A stretch of 64,000 nt of DNA from Streptomyces sp. CB01580 (GCF_001905795.1 NZ_LIXJ01000004.1:1-64000), one strand, 5' to 3'; counted from the stretch's first letter, positions 42,636-51,660 are shown. The notes: a model not told the origin generated them from the sequence alone. Numbers and translations: made by a program.

Positions 42636-44211
42636 TGAACTTCTGGCCAAGACCGCCCGACGGGCGATCTCCAGACTGACCCGCACCGACCGGCCGTTCG
42701 TCGCCGAACGCGTTCTCGGGGTCTGCGCGCACCGCGTCCAGGACCGGCGGCTCAAGGCCGAACTGCTCGGGGAGGCGGCCGCCGCCCAACTCGGCCGAGG
42801 GCTCGTCCCGCGCCACCTCGTCCAGGCCTACGGCGCCGAACTGGCGTATGCGGACAGCGAATTCAAGGCCGGCCGGGAAAAGGAAGCCACGGCGGCCTTC
42901 GTCCGGGCGCTGATGCTGGCGTTCCACCGGGTCCCGCACGTCGACCGGCTCCACTCCCCCCTCTCGGACGACCCGGCAGGCTTCACCGCCCGTCTGCGCG
43001 CCTGCGCCGTCGGGCGCGCGGTGACCGCGCCGCGCGGCCGGAGCGTGCCCGCGGCCGCGCCCCCGTCCGACCGGCCGTTGCGGCTGCTCGTGGTGACCCG
43101 GGCCAACGCCAACTTCCTGGGACTGCTCACCGACCACTACGCGAACCACCCCGGCGTCGAACTGCGCACCCTCGACCTGGCAACCGACCCGGACCTGGCA
43201 CCGCTGGCCAAGGGTCTGCGGCGGATGGTCGAGGCACCCCTCGGGCTCCAGGACCCGTACGCGGCACAGGTCGAAGCGGCCCTTCGTCCCCATCTGGACT
43301 GGGCGGACACCGCCTTCGTCGAATGGTGCTCCACCGCCGCCGCGTTCATGACGCTGGTCGACCCCGGGAGCACCCGGGTGGTCGTACGTCTCCACAAGTA
43401 CGAATCGTTCACGTACTGGCCGCACATCATGGACTTCACCCGCGTCGACGACATCGTGTTCATCGCGGAACACATGCGGGAAATGACCACCGCCGCCGTT
43501 CCCCGGCTGCTCGAACCCGACGCACCGCGCCTCCGTTTCCTGCACAACGCGCTGGACCTGCGGCGGTTCGACCGGCCCAAGGACGAGGACGCCCGGTTCA
43601 CCGTGGGCCTGGTGGGCATCGGGCAGATCGCGAAGGACCCGCGCTGGGCCCTGGAGGTGATCAGGCTGCTGCGCGCGGCGGACGAGCGGTACCGCCTGCT
43701 CATGGTCGGCAGCGGCATCGACCCCGCGCCCAGTGCGGCGGCCGCCGCCTACCACACGGCCCTGGAGCGGGATCTGGCCGAGCTGGAGCCGACGGGCGCG
43801 GTGCGCAGGCTCGGGCCGAGCGACGACGTGCCCGGCGTCCTCACCGGTGTGGGGGTGATCCTCAGCAGCTCGGTCCGCGAGGGCTGCCACGTCGGCCTGA
43901 TGGAGGGGGCGGCGTCCGGTGCGGTGCCGGTGGTCCGGGACTGGCCGTTCGTGGCCGGACGCCCGCACAGCACCCGTACCCTCTTCCCCGAGGACTGGGT
44001 GGTCACCACGCCGGAGCAGGCCGTCGAACGCATCCTGGCCGTCACCGCGTCCGAGGAGGTCCGGGCCGCGGCCGGGCGCGAGGCGTCGCGCCACGCGCTC
44101 TCGGTCTGGGACTGGGAGACCGTCCGGGACGACTACGACCGGCTGCTGCTGGGCGGGGACCAGGACGTATGCTCACCGGGCGAAGTCGCGCTCCGGAAGG
44201 CACAGAAGTGA
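42613..44211 (+). CDS. family 4-type glycosyltransferase
   Basis: 532 residues. The C-terminal half has GT-B/GT4 features: FTVGLVGIGQIAKDPRWALEVI, YRLLMVGSGID, and SSSVREGCHVGLMEGAASGAVPVVRDWP (the donor-binding E-x7-E-like region). The N-terminal 150 residues are helical and not recognised. Cytoplasmic; donor unknown. GTG 42613 has GGAG 8 bases upstream and sits inside the end of the preceding gene, suggesting coupling. Its stop overlaps the next start (GTGA). Confidence 0.82.
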   Translation: MPTPQIPDELLAKTARRAISRLTRTDRPFVAERVLGVCAHRVQDRRLKAELLGEAAAAQLGRGLVPRHLVQAYGAELAYADSEFKAGREKEATAAFVRALMLAFHRVPHVDRLHSPLSDDPAGFTARLRACAVGRAVTAPRGRSVPAAAPPSDRPLRLLVVTRANANFLGLLTDHYANHPGVELRTLDLATDPDLAPLAKGLRRMVEAPLGLQDPYAAQVEAALRPHLDWADTAFVEWCSTAAAFMTLVDPGSTRVVVRLHKYESFTYWPHIMDFTRVDDIVFIAEHMREMTTAAVPRLLEPDAPRLRFLHNALDLRRFDRPKDEDARFTVGLVGIGQIAKDPRWALEVIRLLRAADERYRLLMVGSGIDPAPSAAAAAYHTALERDLAELEPTGAVRRLGPSDDVPGVLTGVGVILSSSVREGCHVGLMEGAASGAVPVVRDWPFVAGRPHSTRTLFPEDWVVTTPEQAVERILAVTASEEVRAAAGREASRHALSVWDWETVRDDYDRLLLGGDQDVCSPGEVALRKAQK

Positions 44212-44807
44212 GTTACAGAGTCCAGCCCACCGCCCAGGTCGACCAGACCGCCGAGATCGGCGACGGCAGCAGCGTCTGGGAGCTCGCCCAGATCCGCGAA
44301 CAGGCTCGCCTCGGCGAGGGCTGTGTCGTCGGACGCGGCGCCTACGTCGGTACGGGCGTCCGGATCGGCGACAACGTCAAGATCCAGAACTATGCGCTGG
44401 TGTACGAGCCCGCCGAACTGGCCGACGGTGTCTTCATCGGCCCCTCGGTGGTCCTCACCAACGACCACAACCCTCGCTCCGTGGACCCCGACGGCAAGCA
44501 GAAGCGCGGCGAGGACTGGGAGGCCGTCGGGGTCAAGATCGCCGAGGGCGCGTCGCTGGGCGCCCGTTCGGTCGCCGTCGCCCCGGTCCGGATCGGCCGC
44601 TGGGCCATGGTCGCGGCCGGTGCCGTGGTCACCAAGGACGTCCCCGACTTCGCTCTCGTCGTCGGCGTCCCGGCCCGCCGGATCGGCTGGGTCGGGCGTG
44701 CCGGCGTGAAGCTCGTGGAGAGCACGGACGAGCAGGGCGTGTGGGAGTGCCCGCAGACCGGTGCGCGCTACCGCGAGACCGACGAGTCCACGCTCGTCGA
44801 ACTCTGA
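44208..44807 (+). CDS. left-handed beta-helix N-acetyltransferase, WbpD-like
   Basis: 199 residues of hexapeptide-repeat type: VDQTAEIGDGSSVWELAQIREQARLGEGCVVGRGAYVG and following turns. It has the catalytic-region sequence VVLTNDHNPRS, a second set of turns (AEGASLGARSVAVAPVRIGRWAMVAAGAVVTKDVPDFALVVGVPARRIGW), and a tail GVWECPQTGARYRE. This pattern is that of WbpD/WlbB, which acetylates the 3-amino group of UDP-2-acetamido-3-amino-2,3-dideoxyglucuronate with acetyl-CoA. Partner enzymes are at 44906, 49402 and 50421. GTG 44208 overlaps the upstream stop and has GGAAGG 7 bases before it. Confidence 0.85.
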   Translation: MSYRVQPTAQVDQTAEIGDGSSVWELAQIREQARLGEGCVVGRGAYVGTGVRIGDNVKIQNYALVYEPAELADGVFIGPSVVLTNDHNPRSVDPDGKQKRGEDWEAVGVKIAEGASLGARSVAVAPVRIGRWAMVAAGAVVTKDVPDFALVVGVPARRIGWVGRAGVKLVESTDEQGVWECPQTGARYRETDESTLVEL

Positions 44808-44849
44808 CGAAGAACCCTGACCGACCGCGTCGTAGGCGCTCGGCGGGGA

Positions 44850-44894
44850 ACGTGCGAGGGGCCCCGACCGCATCGGCCGGGGCCCCTCGCACGT
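44850..44894. terminator. bidirectional terminator
   Basis: Seventeen-base perfect stem ACGTGCGAGGGGCCCCG / complement (44878-44894) between two converging genes; serves the acetyltransferase on plus and the sugar dehydrogenase on minus. Confidence 0.9.
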
Positions 44895-44905
44895 GCGTGG
44901 CGTGA

Positions 44906-46189
44906 TCAGCCGCCGATGACGACGCGGCGGACGCCCTCCCAGCGGGCCGGGTCCGTGGTGCGGCGGCCGTCGACCAGGACGCGGACGTCCGGCAGGTCGG
45001 CGGCGGACAGCTCGCGGTACTCGGCGTGGTCGGCCTGGAGGATCGCGGCGGTGACGGCCTGGCCCTCATGCGGGACCAGACCGTGCGCGGCCAGCTCCTC
45101 GGCCGTGTACATCGGGTCCGAGACGAACGGAACCGCGCCGCGCGCCTTCAGGGCCTCGACGGTCGGGAAGACGCCGGAGAAGGCCGTCTCCTTCACGCCG
45201 CCGCGGTAGGCGGCGCCCAGCACCAGCACGCCGACCCCGTCCAGGTCGCCGTAGGCGGCGGCGAGCAGGTCGACCGCGTACTCGGGCATGGCGGCGTTGG
45301 CCTCGCGCGCCGAACGCACCACGGTCGCCGAGGGGTCGTTCCACAGGTACATCCGCGGGTAGATCGGGATGCAGTGGCCGCCGACGGCGATGCCCGGCTG
45401 GTGGATGTGGCTGTAGGGCTGGGAGTTGCAGGCCTCGATGACCTTGAGGACGTCGATGTTCTGCTGGTCGGCGAAGCGGGCGAACTGGTTGGCCAGGCCG
45501 ATGTTGACGTCCCGGTAGGTCGTCTCGGCGAGCTTGGCCAGCTCGGACGCCTCGGAGGTGCCCAGGTCCCAGACGCCGTTGGCGCGGGGCAGGTCCGTGC
45601 GCTCGTCGAAGTCCAGGACCGACTCGTAGAACGAGACGCCGTGCGCGGTCGACGCCTCGTCGATGCCGCCGACCAGCTTCGGGTAGCGGCGCAGGTCCGC
45701 GAAGACCCGGCCGGTGAGCACCCGTTCCGGGGAGAACACCAGGTGGAAGTCCTCGCCGGCCTTGAGGCCGGAGCCCTCTTCGAGCATCGGCGCCCAGCGG
45801 GTGCGGGTGGTGCCGACCGGCAGCGTGGTCTCGTAGCTGACGAGGGTGCCCGGCTTGAGCCCGGCGGCGATCGCCCGGGTCGCGGAGTCCATCCAGCCGA
45901 AGTCGGGGGTGCCCTCGGCGTCCACGAAGAGCGGGACGACGACCACGACGGCCTCGGACTCGGCCACGGCGGCGGTCGTGTCGGTGGTGGCGGTCAGCAG
46001 CCCCGCGTCGACGGTCTCCTTGAGCTTGACGTCCAGGTCGTGCTCGCCGGGGAACGGCTCGACACCGGCGTTGACCAGCTCCACGACCTTCTCGTTGACG
46101 TCGGCGCCGATCACCCGGTGGCCCTTGGCCGCGAACTGCACGGCGAGCGGCAGGCCGATCTTGCCCAGGGCGACTACACAGATGTTCAT
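44906..46189 (-). CDS. nucleotide-sugar dehydrogenase (UDP-GlcNAc/ManNAc 6-dehydrogenase, WbpA-like)
   Basis: 427 residues of the UDP-glucose/GDP-mannose dehydrogenase superfamily, making a UDP-uronic acid with 2 NAD. Seen: NICVVALGKIGLPLAVQFAAKG (NAD motif), VVPLFVD, SYETTLPVGTTRTRWAPML, FSPERVLTGR, and the catalytic Cys in GIAVGGHCIPIYPRMY (about 265). The AVGGHCIPI form is typical of the N-acetylated-sugar branch. ATG 46189 has AGAGGAA 6 bases upstream and lies 3 bases after the preceding stop. With the acetyltransferase, oxidoreductase and aminotransferase of this locus it completes the WbpA-B-E-D route. Confidence 0.88.
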   Translation of the reverse strand: MNICVVALGKIGLPLAVQFAAKGHRVIGADVNEKVVELVNAGVEPFPGEHDLDVKLKETVDAGLLTATTDTTAAVAESEAVVVVVPLFVDAEGTPDFGWMDSATRAIAAGLKPGTLVSYETTLPVGTTRTRWAPMLEEGSGLKAGEDFHLVFSPERVLTGRVFADLRRYPKLVGGIDEASTAHGVSFYESVLDFDERTDLPRANGVWDLGTSEASELAKLAETTYRDVNIGLANQFARFADQQNIDVLKVIEACNSQPYSHIHQPGIAVGGHCIPIYPRMYLWNDPSATVVRSAREANAAMPEYAVDLLAAAYGDLDGVGVLVLGAAYRGGVKETAFSGVFPTVEALKARGAVPFVSDPMYTAEELAAHGLVPHEGQAVTAAILQADHAEYRELSAADLPDVRVLVDGRRTTDPARWEGVRRVVIGG

Positions 46190-46191
46190 GG

Positions 46192-47838
46192 TCACTTCCT
46201 CTTGGAGCGCTTGGCACCGGTCAACAACGATCGCAGTCGCGATCCCAGCGATTTCTTGGGCGGACGAAGCGGGCCGGTCCTGACCACCATGCGCCCCTTC
46301 GTATTCACCCGGGCCGAGACACGGTAAGGGACGTCGCCCGCCCAGAGCCGGGCGAGCGGCATCGGGCGGCCCTTGCCGCGTACCGGGATCTCGTAGGTCC
46401 GGCCCGCCACGTCGACCGAGACCCGGAGGCCCAGCTCGGTCCGGACCCGGCGGAGCGGCATCCTGGAGGTGATCAGGGTGCCGTTCTCGCCCGGCACCAG
46501 GGCACGGGCGGCGGCACCCACCGGGTCGGGGAGTCGTTCGCCCTCGTCCAGGCGGCGGGCGCCCGCGCCGTCGGCGGACTTGGGCATGGGGCCCGAAGCC
46601 AGCCTCATCTGCAGCGACTCCGTCTCGCCCAGCACGGGAACCCGTACGGTCACGTCGAGCGCGAAACCGTCGCCCTCCTGGTGCCAGTCGGCGGACTCGA
46701 GCACGGTACCGGAGCCGAGCCGCCCCGTTATCGCGCCCCGCAGCTCGAAGCTGCTGTCGGGCAGGGAGTACCGGCTGTCACGGAAGCCGGGATAGCGGGC
46801 ATACGCGTGATCGCCCTCCAGCACGGTCGGCGGCATCGCCCCCGAGGTGTCCAGGTGGACCAGCTCGGCCAGCTCGTCCACCCGGCCCTCGAACACCCAG
46901 CGGAACCGGAGCCGTTCGGGGACGGTGAGCCGGTGTTCCACGGAATCGAAGGAGGTCCCGTAGTACTCCTCCATGAACCGCCCGGTGGCACGTACGCACT
47001 CGGCGCGGCGCTCCGGCGTCATGGCCAGGAAGTTCGTGCCGAAGATCCAGGCCAGGTCGACCTTGAGGAGCCGTATGGCGAAGGCGTCGTAGAGATCACC
47101 CGGGCCCGCCAGATCGCGGAGCTTGTCGAGCGCGTACGCGCAGACCTTCAGACGGTTCTCGAAGCGTGCCCGGTAGGTGATGTTGCTGTCGTCGTCACGC
47201 CGGACCGCGTAGTAGCAGTCGTAGTCCGCGACCACCGAGACGGTCCTGGACCGGACGTACATCTCCAGCGTGAACGGCATGTCGCAGCTGACCGGCAGGT
47301 CCTCCGCGTACCGGATGCCGTGCTCCTCTATGAGGGAGCGCTTGTACATCTTGGTGTTGGAGATCGCGTAGAGCGCCCCGGAACCGATCAGCGGTACGTT
47401 CGCCTCGGTGGAACGGAAGATCGCCCGCGGCACGGACCGGTCGCCGACGGCCACCATCTTGCCGAGCACGACGTCCGAGTCGTTCGCGTCGGCCATGGCG
47501 ACCATGCGCTCCAGCGCTTCGAGGCCGAGGTAGTCGTCCGAACCCACGAAGAAGACGTAGCGCCCCGTCGCGTTGGCGAGCGCGACGTTGTTGGGCCGGG
47601 CCGGCCCCCCGGAGTTCTCCTGGTGGATCACCTTGAAGGTTCCGGGGAACCGCTCGGCGAAGCGGTCGAGTTCCTTTCCGCTGTCATCGGTGGACCCGTC
47701 GTCCACGGCGACGATCTCGATCCGGTCGAGTCCGATGCTCTGCCGGACGAGAGACTCCAGACACTCGGTCAGGGCAGGCATCGTGTTGTACACGGCCACG
47801 ACGACCGTGACGTCGGGAACATCGGATCTGTCGGTCAC
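46192..47838 (-). CDS. family 2 glycosyltransferase, TarS-like, with C-terminal beta domains
   Basis: 548 residues. GT-A features: VTVVVAVYNTMPALTECLES, VAVDDGSTDDSGKELDR, NSGGPARPNNVALANATG and VGSDDYLGLEALE (DxD region, about 95). YDCYYAVRRDDDSN (about 205-218) matches the motif of the enzymes at 25899 and 33086. Residues from about 330 form beta-rich sequence as in the 25899 enzyme, and the C-terminus is basic (GAKRSKRK). GTG 47838 overlaps the upstream stop (GTGA). The sugar donor may be the diacetamido-uronic acid of this locus, but that is inference. Confidence 0.87.
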   Translation of the reverse strand: MTDRSDVPDVTVVVAVYNTMPALTECLESLVRQSIGLDRIEIVAVDDGSTDDSGKELDRFAERFPGTFKVIHQENSGGPARPNNVALANATGRYVFFVGSDDYLGLEALERMVAMADANDSDVVLGKMVAVGDRSVPRAIFRSTEANVPLIGSGALYAISNTKMYKRSLIEEHGIRYAEDLPVSCDMPFTLEMYVRSRTVSVVADYDCYYAVRRDDDSNITYRARFENRLKVCAYALDKLRDLAGPGDLYDAFAIRLLKVDLAWIFGTNFLAMTPERRAECVRATGRFMEEYYGTSFDSVEHRLTVPERLRFRWVFEGRVDELAELVHLDTSGAMPPTVLEGDHAYARYPGFRDSRYSLPDSSFELRGAITGRLGSGTVLESADWHQEGDGFALDVTVRVPVLGETESLQMRLASGPMPKSADGAGARRLDEGERLPDPVGAAARALVPGENGTLITSRMPLRRVRTELGLRVSVDVAGRTYEIPVRGKGRPMPLARLWAGDVPYRVSARVNTKGRMVVRTGPLRPPKKSLGSRLRSLLTGAKRSKRK

Positions 47839-49412
47839 ACGGTCACCTCGGCCGCTTTCTCGACGGATGGGCGCCTGCTGCCGGGGAGAAGCCCCGTGTA
47901 CACCTCGTCGAGCACCGCCGCCTGGGCCTCCCAGGTCCACTCGTCGAGCATTCCGGGCTTGTCGTAGACGTCGCCGTACTTCTTCGGGTCCGCCAGGACC
48001 GCCTTCACCGCGCGGACGTAGTCCGCCACGTCCTCGGCCTTGAACACCTCGCCCTGTCCGGTCTGCGCGACCATGGCGCCCATCGTCTTCACGTCGCTCA
48101 CCACGAACGGCAGCCGCGCGTGCGAGTACTCGAAGAACTTGGTGATGAGCGCGATCTCGTGATTCGGCCAGTGGTGGATCGGGATGACACCGAGGTCCGC
48201 CGCCGAAAGGAAGCGCACGACCTGGTAGTGCGGAACGTACGGGAGGATGTGCACGCGGTCGCCCACGCCGAGTTCCTCGGCACGCTGCGCCAGACCGGTC
48301 ATGTACGGCGAAGCCGGGCGCAGCACGATGAACGCGACGTGCACGCCCGGAAGCTGCGGCAGCGACTCGACCATGATGTCCAGACCGCGCTGCGGGGCTG
48401 CCGCACCGCTGTAGACGGTCAGCGGCACATCGGGGCCGATGCCGCACAACTCGCGCAGGTCGGGCACCGGCTCCGCGGCCTGCTCGGGCGAGACCTGCCC
48501 GTCGGGGGCGTTCAGCACCACCGCGGGCTTCTTCGCCAGTCCGTGCCGCTCGGTCAGCATGTCCGCGAGGGTCGCCGAGACCGTCGTCACCGCGTCGGCG
48601 TGCTTGGAGTAGGCGAGCTCGTGCAGGCACTGCGCGACGTGCCAACGCGGGTGCGGGTCCCACGGCTTGATGCCGGGCAGGAACTCGTGCGCGTCCCAGA
48701 CGAGCTTGACGTTCCGCTTCGCCGCGCGGGCACGCAGCACGGCCCGCGCGCCTATCCCCAGCATGCGGAAGTCGTTGGCGTGGATCAGGTCGGGCTTGAG
48801 CTCGTCGATCACCTTGCCGAAGGCCAGGTCGAGGTCGAGCAGGTAGGGGTCCAGCTTCCGCCAGGCACGTCGGCCCATCGCGCGCAGCCAGAACGCCGTG
48901 GTGAAGCGGTCCAGCGGGGAGTTCATCCGCTTGCGCCGGGCTTCCAGCGCGTTGGTGCGCCGGACACGCAGCCCGACCCAGCGGCTGGCCGCCTTCGCGA
49001 AGACCCTCTGCGGCAGCAGCCAGAGCTTCGCCAACGGCGCGCGGCTCTCGGTCGCCTCGATGAGGCGGATGTTGAGGTCGGCCCGCCACGCCTTCATCTT
49101 CTGCTTGCGATAGGCGGCGAGCGGTCCGGGGCGGTAGGCGAGCGGCGACCGCAGCATCGGGCTCCGGTACTCGTGCCTGCGCCGCTGCATGGGTCCGGGC
49201 ACCTTCAGCAGCCGGACGTTCGCCTCGCCGATCTGCCAGTGCTGCTCGGACTTGCCGGGCGACTTGCCGAGAAGGATCACGTCCCAGCCCGCGTCGGCCG
49301 CGGAGCGTGCTTCCTTCTGTACACGGGAGTCGCCGTTCACTCCGTTGTCGACGAGCATGACGATCCGGCCGCGGGTGCCGGACCGCGGTGCCGCGGTGTT
49401 CTCAAGATCCAT
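47835..49412 (-). CDS. family 4 glycosyltransferase
   Basis: 525 residues, GT-B fold. N-terminal domain: GRIVMLVDNGVNGDSRVQKEARSAADAGWDVILLGKS. Middle: DLIHANDFRMLGIGARAVL and VKLVWDAHEFLPGIKPW, typical of GT4 acceptor domains. C-terminal: PLTVYSGAAAPQRGLDIMVESLPQ and SAADLGVIPIHHWPNHEIALITKFFEYSHARLPFVVSD, the donor site. ATG 49412 overlaps the upstream oxidoreductase end by 11 bases. Likely adds a residue to the lipid-linked repeat unit in the cytoplasm. Confidence 0.85.
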   Translation of the reverse strand: MDLENTAAPRSGTRGRIVMLVDNGVNGDSRVQKEARSAADAGWDVILLGKSPGKSEQHWQIGEANVRLLKVPGPMQRRRHEYRSPMLRSPLAYRPGPLAAYRKQKMKAWRADLNIRLIEATESRAPLAKLWLLPQRVFAKAASRWVGLRVRRTNALEARRKRMNSPLDRFTTAFWLRAMGRRAWRKLDPYLLDLDLAFGKVIDELKPDLIHANDFRMLGIGARAVLRARAAKRNVKLVWDAHEFLPGIKPWDPHPRWHVAQCLHELAYSKHADAVTTVSATLADMLTERHGLAKKPAVVLNAPDGQVSPEQAAEPVPDLRELCGIGPDVPLTVYSGAAAPQRGLDIMVESLPQLPGVHVAFIVLRPASPYMTGLAQRAEELGVGDRVHILPYVPHYQVVRFLSAADLGVIPIHHWPNHEIALITKFFEYSHARLPFVVSDVKTMGAMVAQTGQGEVFKAEDVADYVRAVKAVLADPKKYGDVYDKPGMLDEWTWEAQAAVLDEVYTGLLPGSRRPSVEKAAEVTV

Positions 49413-50424
49413 GTGATACGAGTTCTTCCCCGGAGATCGTGACGGTGTTTCCGCTGCGGGCCGACTCCAGCACGGCAGCGGCCACTTCCACCGTTCGGAG
49501 CCCTTCCCGCAGCGTGCAGATGTCCTTGGAGACGCCCCGTACGGCGTCCCTGAAGAGTTCGTGCTCGACGAGCAGCGGCTCACGCTTCGGTATGGCGTAA
49601 CGGATCATGTCGCCCTCGGAGACCCCGCGGAACGCCTGGAGGGCCTCCCATTCGGTGGCCACCGCCGCGTTCGAGTGGAAGGTGAGGTCCGCGGTGAGGG
49701 TGTCGGCGATGAAGGTGCCGCGTTCGCCGGTGACGGAGGTGAAACGTTCCTTGAGCGGGCTCAGCCAGTTGACCAGGTGATTGACCATGGTGCCGTCGGA
49801 GAGCCGGCCCACGGCGGAGACCATGTCCTCGTGCGGGCGGCCGGACTTCGAGACGGTGTGGGCGGCGATCGACGTGTAGGTGCGGCCGGTCACCCAGCCG
49901 GTCAGGTCGATGTCGTGGGTGGCCAGGTCCTTCACCACGCCGACGTCGGCGATGCGGTGCGGGAACGGGCCCTGACGGCGGGTGACGACCTGGTACACGT
50001 CGCCGAGCTCGCCGGCCTCCAGGCGGGCGCGCATCGAGCGGAGCGCCGGGTTGCAGCGTTCGATGTGGCCGACGCCGGCGACCAGGCCGCGCGCCTCGAA
50101 CGCCTCGACGAGGCGGCGGGCGCCCTCGACGGTGTCGGCGACCGGCTTCTCGACCAGCGCGCAGATCTCGGCCTCGGCGAGCTGGAGGCCGACCGGTTCG
50201 TGCAGGGCGGTCGGGCAGGCCACGACCGCGTAGTCGACTCCGAGCGCGATCAGTTCGTCGACCGAGGAGAGCACGGGGGCGCCCTGCGCCCAGCCGTTCT
50301 TGTCCCCCATCGGGTCGACGACGCCGACCAGCTCCACGCCTTCGAGTCCGGCGAGGACACGGGCGTGGTGGCGGCCCATGGAGCCCAGGCCGACGAGTCC
50401 GGCCCTCAGTGTCGCGGCGGTCAC
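49402..50424 (-). CDS. Gfo/Idh/MocA oxidoreductase, WbpB-like
   Basis: 340 residues. The N-terminal Rossmann fold reads RAGLVGLGSMGRHHARVL; EKPVADTVEGARRLV is the family EKP motif (about residue 92), and GVGHIERCNPALR plus KDLATHDIDL form the active-site part. In the WbpB role it oxidises C3 of UDP-GlcNAcA to the 3-keto sugar ahead of transamination. The GTG start overlaps the aminotransferase stop (GTGA) and has GGGGGAGAA just upstream. The pairing with the aminotransferase strongly supports the WbpB-like role. Confidence 0.85.
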   Translation of the reverse strand: MTAATLRAGLVGLGSMGRHHARVLAGLEGVELVGVVDPMGDKNGWAQGAPVLSSVDELIALGVDYAVVACPTALHEPVGLQLAEAEICALVEKPVADTVEGARRLVEAFEARGLVAGVGHIERCNPALRSMRARLEAGELGDVYQVVTRRQGPFPHRIADVGVVKDLATHDIDLTGWVTGRTYTSIAAHTVSKSGRPHEDMVSAVGRLSDGTMVNHLVNWLSPLKERFTSVTGERGTFIADTLTADLTFHSNAAVATEWEALQAFRGVSEGDMIRYAIPKREPLLVEHELFRDAVRGVSKDICTLREGLRTVEVAAAVLESARSGNTVTISGEELVSHGS

Positions 50425-51539
50425 AGGTTCTCCCCCAGCGCGTTCACGGCGGCGGCGATGCGCTCCAGGTCGTCCGCCCCGAGGGACGGGTGCACGGGCA
50501 GCGAGACGACCTCGGCCGCGGCGCGCTCGGTCTCCGGCAGGTCCCAGGTGCGGCCGGCCTTCTGGTCCGGCTCCCAGTACGGCTTGAGCCGGTGGATCGG
50601 GGTCGGGTAGTAGACGGCGTTGCCGATGCCCGCCTCGGTGAGCTTCGCCATCGCGGCGTCGCGGTCGCCCCGCACCCGGATCGTGTACTGGTGGTAGACG
50701 TGCCGGGCGCCCTCGGACACCGGCGGCGTCGTGACGCTCGGGGCGGTGATGTGGGCGTCGAGGTAGGCGGCGTTGGCGCGGCGCTGCTCGGTCCAGCCGG
50801 CCAGCTTCGTCAGCTGTACGCGGCCGACGGCGGCGGCCACGTCCGTCATGCGCATGTTGGCGCCGACGATCTCGTTGGCGTACCGCTGCTCCATGCCCTG
50901 GTTGCGCAGCAGCCTGAGCGTGCGCGCGACCTCGGCGTCGGCCGTGGTGATCATGCCGCCCTCGAGGGAGTGCATGTTCTTGGTCGGGTAGAAGCTGAAC
51001 GTTCCGCCGGAGCCGAAGGCGCCGACCGGGGTGCCGTTCAGGGACGCGGCGTGAGCCTGGCAGGCGTCCTCGACCACGGCGAGCTTGTGCTTCTCGGCGA
51101 TGGGCATGAGCTTGTCCATCGCGGCCGGGTGACCGTACAGGTGCACCGGCATGATCGCCGCCGTGCGCGGCGTGACGGCGGCCTCGACGGCGGCCGGGTC
51201 CAGGCCGAAGCTGCCGGGCTCGATGTCGGCGAAGACCACGTCGGCGCCGGTCAGCCGGACGGCGTTGGCGGAGGCGGCGAAGGAGAACGACGGGACGATG
51301 ACCTCGTCGCCCGGGCCGATACCGAGGGCGAGCAGCAGCAGGTGGAGCGCGGAGGTCCCGGAGTTGACCGCCACGCAGTGGCGTCCGGCGACCAACTCGG
51401 AGAAGCCCTCCTCGAAGGCCGCGACCTCCGGGCCCTGCACGACGCGACCGCTGCGCAGTACGCGTACCACGGCCTCGATCTCTTCGTCACCGATCGCCGG
51501 TCGGGCAGCAGGGATGGTCTCCCTGTTGTCGCTCGACAT
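50421..51539 (-). CDS. DegT/DnrJ/EryC1/StrS aminotransferase, WbpE-like
   Basis: 372 residues, PLP-dependent. SGTSALHLLLLALGIGPGDEV, VVEDACQAHAASLNG, and the PLP lysine in FSFYPTKNMHSLEGG (about Lys187) are all clear. In the WbpE role it places an amino group at C3 of the 3-keto sugar, with glutamate as donor. ATG 51539 has a perfect AAGGAGG 6 bases upstream; an ATG two codons earlier lies right on the ribosome site and is unlikely. First gene of a five-gene minus-strand operon reaching 44906. Confidence 0.9.
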   Translation of the reverse strand: MSSDNRETIPAARPAIGDEEIEAVVRVLRSGRVVQGPEVAAFEEGFSELVAGRHCVAVNSGTSALHLLLLALGIGPGDEVIVPSFSFAASANAVRLTGADVVFADIEPGSFGLDPAAVEAAVTPRTAAIMPVHLYGHPAAMDKLMPIAEKHKLAVVEDACQAHAASLNGTPVGAFGSGGTFSFYPTKNMHSLEGGMITTADAEVARTLRLLRNQGMEQRYANEIVGANMRMTDVAAAVGRVQLTKLAGWTEQRRANAAYLDAHITAPSVTTPPVSEGARHVYHQYTIRVRGDRDAAMAKLTEAGIGNAVYYPTPIHRLKPYWEPDQKAGRTWDLPETERAAAEVVSLPVHPSLGADDLERIAAAVNALGENL

Positions 51540-51639
51540 GGACATCCTCCTTGAACACCGCAAGAGCTGTGACCGGCGAAGGTTCGAGGGCGGGCGAATG
51601 CCGGCTGAGGCTCCGCCGCCTCGGCGCACGGCCGATTCT

Positions 51640-51660
51640 TTGACAATATATTGCGCTCAA
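51640..51660. promoter_or_regulatory. AT-rich palindrome upstream of the sugar operon
   Basis: TTGA-CAATATATTG-CGC-TCAA. The 10-bp core is a perfect palindrome of unusual AT content for this genome, about 100 bp upstream of the aminotransferase start. A regulator-binding site is plausible. Confidence 0.4.
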
